Part shown: positions 25,536 to 31,500 of the stretch, one piece after another | How positions within the stretch are numbered: position 1 is the first letter of the stretch | How the letters are laid out: each line of letters begins with the position of its first letter | Assembly: GCA_017591395.1 (NCBI GenBank) | Contig: WEDG01003953.1 | Span: 104,460 to 168,459, forward strand | Length of the DNA: 64,000 bases | Reading direction: 5' to 3' | Source: Schistocephalus solidus | Lineage: Eukaryota > Platyhelminthes > Cestoda > Diphyllobothriidea > Diphyllobothriidae | Program-made: the position numbers and the translations under genes | Notes under the pieces: generated by a model | Told to the model about the DNA's origin: nothing | The model's input: the letters and a program-made list of their open reading frames with translations, nothing else | The model's database searches: none

Positions 25536-28500
25536 GAATAACATGACCGACAAAGACAAGGGAGACTGGAATGGCCATTTCTGGCTTATTAGCCGTCATC
25601 AGCCAGCCATACCCAAGCCCAGGCGCTGCGGCGCCCGAGCCTCGAACTCGCGACCTTGTTGGGCAGAAGTCCAACGCTCTACCCTCTGCGCCACGAGCTC
25701 GTTGTCTTGCCGGTTTCGATCGGGCATATTAACAATGTTATTAGGGTGCTCACCGATCGGTTACAGGACTCACTCGTCCCGTTGTGCCTTGGGGCTAACT
25801 CTCAAGCCCCGCCAGCAGCCGTAAGGCAGCTAAGTGTATAGGCAGAATAACATGACCGACAAAGACAAGGGAGACTGGAATGGCCATTTCTGGCTTATTA
25901 GCCGTCATCAGCCAGCCATACCCAAGCCCAGGCGCTGCGGGGCTTGAGAGTTAGCCCCAAGGCACAACGGGACGAGTGAGTCCTGTAACCGATCGGTGAG
26001 CACCCTAATAACATTGTTAATATGCCCGATCGAAACCGGCAAGACAACGAGCTCGTGGCGCAGAGGGTAGAGCGTTGGACTTCTGCCCAACAAGGTCGCG
26101 AGTTCGAGGCTCGGGCGCCGCAGCGCCTGGGCTTGGGTATGGCTGGCTGATGACGGCTAATAAGCCAGAAATGGCCATTCCAGTCTCCCTTGTCTTTGTC
26201 GGTCATGTTATTCTGCCTATACACTTAGCTGCCTTACGGCTGCTGGCGGGGCTTGAGAGTTAGCCCCAAGGCACAACGGGACGAGTGAGTCCTGTAACCG
26301 ATCGGTGAGCGCCCTAATAACATTGTTAATATGCCCGATCGAAACCGGCAAGACAACGAGCTCGTGGCGCAGAGGGTAGAGCGTTGGACTTCTGCCCAAC
26401 AAGGTCGCGAGTTCGAGGCTCGGCGCCGCAGCGCCTGGGCTTGGGTATGGCTGGCTGATGACGGCTAATAAGCCAGAAATGGCCATTCCAGTCTCCCTTG
26501 TCTTTGTCGGTCATGTTATTCTGCCTATACACTTAGCTGCCTTACGGCTGCTGGCGGGGCTTGAGAGTTAGCCCCAAGGCACAACGGGACGAGTGAGTCC
26601 TGTAACCGATCGGTGAGCGCCCCAATAATATTGTTAATATGCCCGATCGAAACCGGCAAGACAACGAGCTCGTGGCGCAGAGGGTAGAGCGTTGGACTTC
26701 TGCCCAACAAGGTCGCGAGTTCGAGGCTCGGGCGCCGCAGCGCCTGGGCTTGGGTATGGCTGGCTGATGACGGCTAATAAGCCAGAAATGGCCATTCCAG
26801 TCTCCCCTTGTCTTTGTCGGTCATGTTATTCTGCCTATACACTTAGCTGCCTTACGGCTGCTGGCGGGGCTTGAGAGTTAGCCCCAAGGCACAACGGGAC
26901 GAGTGAGTCCTGTAACCGATCGGTGAGCACCCTAATAACATATATATATATATATATACATATATATATACATATATATATGCAGAATAACATGACCGAC
27001 AAAGACAAGGGAGACTGGAATGGCCATTTCTGGCTTATTAGCCGTCATCAGTTAGCCATACCCAAACCCAGGCGCTGCGGCGTTCGAGCCTTGAACTCGC
27101 GACCTTGTTGGGCAGAAGTCCAACGCTCTACCCACTGCGCCACGAGCTCGTTGTCTTGCCGGTTTCGATATATATATATATATGTATATATATATGCGTT
27201 GTTTAAATATTTATTCGATCTATTTACAGGTTTCCTTTACTAATTTTCACATTTATTTCGACATTCCTTAGAAAATTACTTTATCTTATACAACATCCAC
27301 GCGATTTGACGAAAATCGTCAGCTTTAACAGTGACTGATTATAATTCACCAATATTTTTAAAAATGAAAATTTCCGTAATGGTGACTGCAAAAATATATT
27401 CCATATCACAGAGGACAGATTTATCAGCCTTAGCATAGCCACAGAACCCAAATTCCTTTTAGGTAATTTTCAATGCTAGAAAATGTGATGTATTGGGGCG
27501 TAGATTAAATTATCTTCTTACCTAAAGTTTGACCTCCTACGGATAGTAGCGATGGTACTACGCCCAGAATTTCTGTGACACCGCATGTTGCTTGTGCTTT
27601 CGAAACCTTTGCGTAGCCATTTTAAAACAAACCCACAAAGCAGATTAGTTTCAATTTTTCCATCTCCCTAGGCCTTCAGTCGAAAGTCGAGCAAATCTTT
27701 AATTGTGCTAGGCGACCTTCTTCTGCACGCATTAGTTCTCCTAACTTTTCGCAGCTTCGCATGGTTATGGATGTCTCAGGGGAGCTAAAGAACCTCACTG
27801 ACGCCGCGGATCAACGTCGTGATCTGATTAACTGCCTTGTCCGGCACCTGGAGGACGCCCTAGCTATCCGGCATTTCGGTCGACAACGCCGCCAGCGACA
27901 GCCCAGGCCTGCAAATCAAGCAGCCTATGGTAAGGATTTGGACTCTTCCGTGGAACCCAACGCCGCTCGTTTCCCCACTCCTGTGGTGCCTCTCACTTTC
28001 TCTCGTCAAACTCGTCTGCCGGGTCCCAGGCCTTGCAATCCTGCCTCCAGCAGTTATCTCTGCGGTCTCTATCTCGTTGTCAAATCACTCTATCTATTAA
28101 ATTCAACTGCACAGCTATACGTGACCGGAAAGTAAGAGAAAATACCAGTACCGCTTCCAATTCTTTTTTGATCCCGATTGGTTGCAAACTGCGGTGTTGC
28201 GGGAACTAGCTTCATGGGCGAACAGTTCAAGAGTGTATTACTTAGTAATTTACCTAAGAATTTTCATCAGGTTCTCAAATTTTTATTGAATGGTGACATC
28301 AGGATGACACTTAAAAATGAGGCTGCAAATGTCTCAGAAATTTGCACTTGGTGAAGTTTGGCATGTCGAATGCCGAATCGCACACGTGTAACGGTTACGA
28401 AACATTGATTCAGATGAACTGCATAAGGCATGTTTGGAAAATATCTGCCATTGAAATAACTAAAAACTCTGGACACCGTTAAAAATATAGCAAACCCTTT

Positions 28501-31500
28501 ACCACACAACAATGGTATACGTTGAAAGGACAACCGCGAACAATTTTCTCACAATAAATCACCTGAGGGACTCAGACCCGTTCCTTTAAGTTAAAGGAAA
28601 ATGCGAGGTTTGAAAGAAAGTATTTTCCCTCGATGATGCATAATTGCATAGCGAAAGTGAAATTTTGCAAAGGACACTTTTTACCGATGCTGCTCACATC
28701 ATAAGTTGGCTGATACCACTACGAATCAAGTTAAGCGAAGAAAATTCAGTCGATTGAGGAGTTTTCTTTGGATTTTATAATCATTCTTCCCGATTTGCTG
28801 ATACACTGTAAAAAATTACTGAATCTTCCGGCGGACTTAATTTTATAGATTATGCAGTTAAGCATCCGCATTTGCAGTTCGAAAATCTCAAATTTACAGT
28901 TTATATCACAAAGTCAATTTTTCTCAGAAGAATTCTAAATCGAAATTATAGGGTATAGGACAGGTAAATTAAAAAAACGAACAATTATTATTTCAGTACT
29001 AATGGTTTAAATTGAATTTTAAAGCAGCTGAGATGCTTGGAGCTTCCACATGCTGTTTTGATACTTCGCTTGGCATTATATATAAAAGTCAAAAGGAAAG
29101 AACGTTGTCCGACAAAAGAGATCGAAACCATCTTACCATGTATAAAGTGCAGTCAAACACAGATCTGCATCAAATCCGTCTTTTTGGAGAGTTCGAATCA
29201 ACGAGTTAGTGTTCTTAGAGCACGCTTCGGCTGATCAGATCGTATCTCCACTTTCACACGTAGGAGATAAAAAAACCAACAAAATTGATGTATTTAAGCT
29301 TATGTTAGACTTTTGAAGACCTGAGCCATTTTTTGCTGGCTCGGTTGAGAAGGTCATCGCCAATATAACTACCAGGACGGGTTATTGCGGTATATTACTA
29401 AGCTTGCTGATAAAGCTTTATTCAATTTATTCAATGGTTTAAAAGTTATTTTCAATATTTTCTTCTTAATGGAAATTTTTATGCATTAGTTGTTTCCCAC
29501 ATAGATATACATATATAGAAATAGATACACATAAAGTCTTTACCAGTAGCTGCACGCCCAAAAGGTATACTTTGTATATCGATGGGTACCAGGGACGTTT
29601 ACCGTAATGTTTAGTGATTTTCCTAACCTAAATCAATTCTCAGTTGGTTGTTTAATCTCAAGCGCTCAATGTCTAGGTTTGTTTTTTACCCGCTTATCAA
29701 CAGTTTTCTACACTAATAGCGATTTTTGGAAAGCATGCTGTAAATAAAAGTCCAAATTCATAAGACACGACTTTTTTCCTCCCTGTTAGTATTCTTACCT
29801 GCCTCCTTTCCCCCCAGCGAAGCCGCATGCGAACTGCCATCTGTTCAAAATTTTTAGCTGTCATTTCTCGGCAGATTTGGAGCGCATATGGTGTCTCCTG
29901 TCCCGGAAATATCTAAGCAACTGAGTGTAGGATCTGTCTGGACTGAGGGGAGGGGTGTTTGCATGGAGGCCAAGGAACACGGAACATTAGTTTTGGGCAA
30001 CATGGTTTCCGAAGTTTATTCTACAGAATGTTCGCTGGCATTAAGAATAAAACTAGCTTTTACGTACACACACGGTGGGCCGGAGTCATTGTGTCTGCTT
30101 GATGACAGGTGGAATAAGCGAGGGCAATTTTTACCATGTGTGTGGTTTTGATCTGCATCTGGCTAAGCCTAATCAAATTTCTACTGCCTGTAATACATTC
30201 TAGATAAACAGACGCTGGCACGTTTAGCTGAGTCGTGCACTCTTGCGAAAAGGAAACACAGATATTAATAAATTAAATATTCGAATTAGCAAGTGTCGCC
30301 ATCTATCACCAGTAAGCAAACTTTGGTCATGATTACTTGAGCTTAGGAGGATTTATCAGGTTTACATGAGTCTGAATGTTTGTCTCATCAAGGAACTGGC
30401 TAGACATTTTTCGGCAAATGAACTTAGCTAGTTGCCGCCCACATATATTTTACGATTCGCTAAAAAAATCCTTGTTTGATCAGGTTTTTAGCAGCTATTG
30501 AACTTGTTACAGGGCGACTGTCTTCTCATGATTATTAGGGTACAGAAAAACACAAAATTTAACTTATACTTTTAGGATCCTTTTAACTCGACATAACTAT
30601 CTTTTCCTGAAACTTATTTCTCATTTAGCAGCAAATTTTGTTTAAATTGTACGATACCAGTAACAGATACGCCCCAAAACAAAAGCCATAGGAACCTATC
30701 CAGAAGGTGGCCAATACAGCAGAACCAAAAGTTGGCTAAAAACCTGTACATTTTTCAAAGTAGTGCTCCCCCGCCAATTCCGCCTCGGCTTTTAATTCCT
30801 AGGCGGAAAGCCACAAATAGATCAAATTGGTTACTGAAAAATCGGCATTCGAAAATATTTAATCAGAGATATAAAAAGGTCCTTAGACACAAAACTTATT
30901 ATCTGCGTGACTTTTAGAGACTGGTTTCCCAGCTAGTTGTCAGACTTATGGGTCAAGTACAAAAACATTTAATTACCTAAGCGTGCGTAAAAATAAACCT
31001 AAGTTTGACCGAAGCCTTGCAATATAGGTCAATTTTCAGTCGTCATCCGGTCAGAACTGTATGTGTTCGGTTCCAGTTAAATTTGAGAAATGTATATATG
31101 ACATCTAAATCGATTTGCCTACTGATGTATGCCTCATCTGAGGGCATTGTCTCCGAGAATTCATGGTATTTACTAATATGACAGGAGCCAGCGATGCGAA
31201 TGCTCTCCCATGCAAAGTTCTGCCCAGTTTCCAGCGTGCATAGCCATTTGTAATAGGTGGTCTCGTCTCCCCACCGCTAGATTATGCTCCCGCTTATGTA
31301 CCACAGCATACTATCCATAACCGGCGAGTCATGTAAAGTTATGTGTTCTTTAGTAGTGGGTTGCAGATGTCTCCTGCTTGATTCTATATTACGTACGCTT
31401 CCTACGTTTATTTTAACATAGGCCATTTATGTCAGTGTGGAGGCAAGGAATAACAGTGGTTGATGGAAGGGCCTTCACTATTAGGTGATCTTACATAACA

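Larger units (their letters stand above)
25533..25939 (-). repeat. tRNA-derived SINE, 1.3 units in reverse orientation
   Basis: One full 309-bp unit (from GCAGAATAACATGACC at 25533 to the next start at 25842) is followed by the first ~98 bp of another. Read on the - strand, the unit has a tRNA-like region with A box GTGGCGCAGAGGGTAGAGCG and B box GCGAGTTCGAGGC, then the hammerhead-like core. At 25939/25940 the orientation flips abruptly after GGCGCTGCGG. The open frames across the unit are chance frames and not genes. Confidence 0.9.
25940..26940 (+). repeat. tRNA-derived SINE, 3.2 tandem units in forward orientation
   Basis: Units begin (GGCTTGAGAGTTAGCCCC) at 25941, 26250, 26559 and 26869, giving a period of 309-310 bp. 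Each full unit holds a leader region, the A box (GTGGCGCAGAGGGTAGAG), the B box (GCGAGTTCGAGGC), GCGCCTGGGCTTGGGTAT, the hammerhead-like core, TTGTCTTTGTCGGTCATG and a linker TATACACTTAGCTGCC. The last unit breaks off at CCTAATAACA into (TA)n. SINEs of this kind would be transcribed by RNA polymerase III and mobilised by another element's reverse transcriptase. Confidence 0.92.

Noticed and set aside
25533..27243. Open frames of 60-108 codons repeated on both strands across the SINE array
   Set aside because: They recur once per 309-bp unit, overlap tRNA-like promoter boxes and appear in several frames at once; they are by-products of a non-coding repeat.
27672..27680. Acceptor at 27670-27671 for innexin exon 2
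   Set aside because: It would shift the frame from exon 1; the AG at 27678-27679 gives phase 0 and a good pyrimidine tract.
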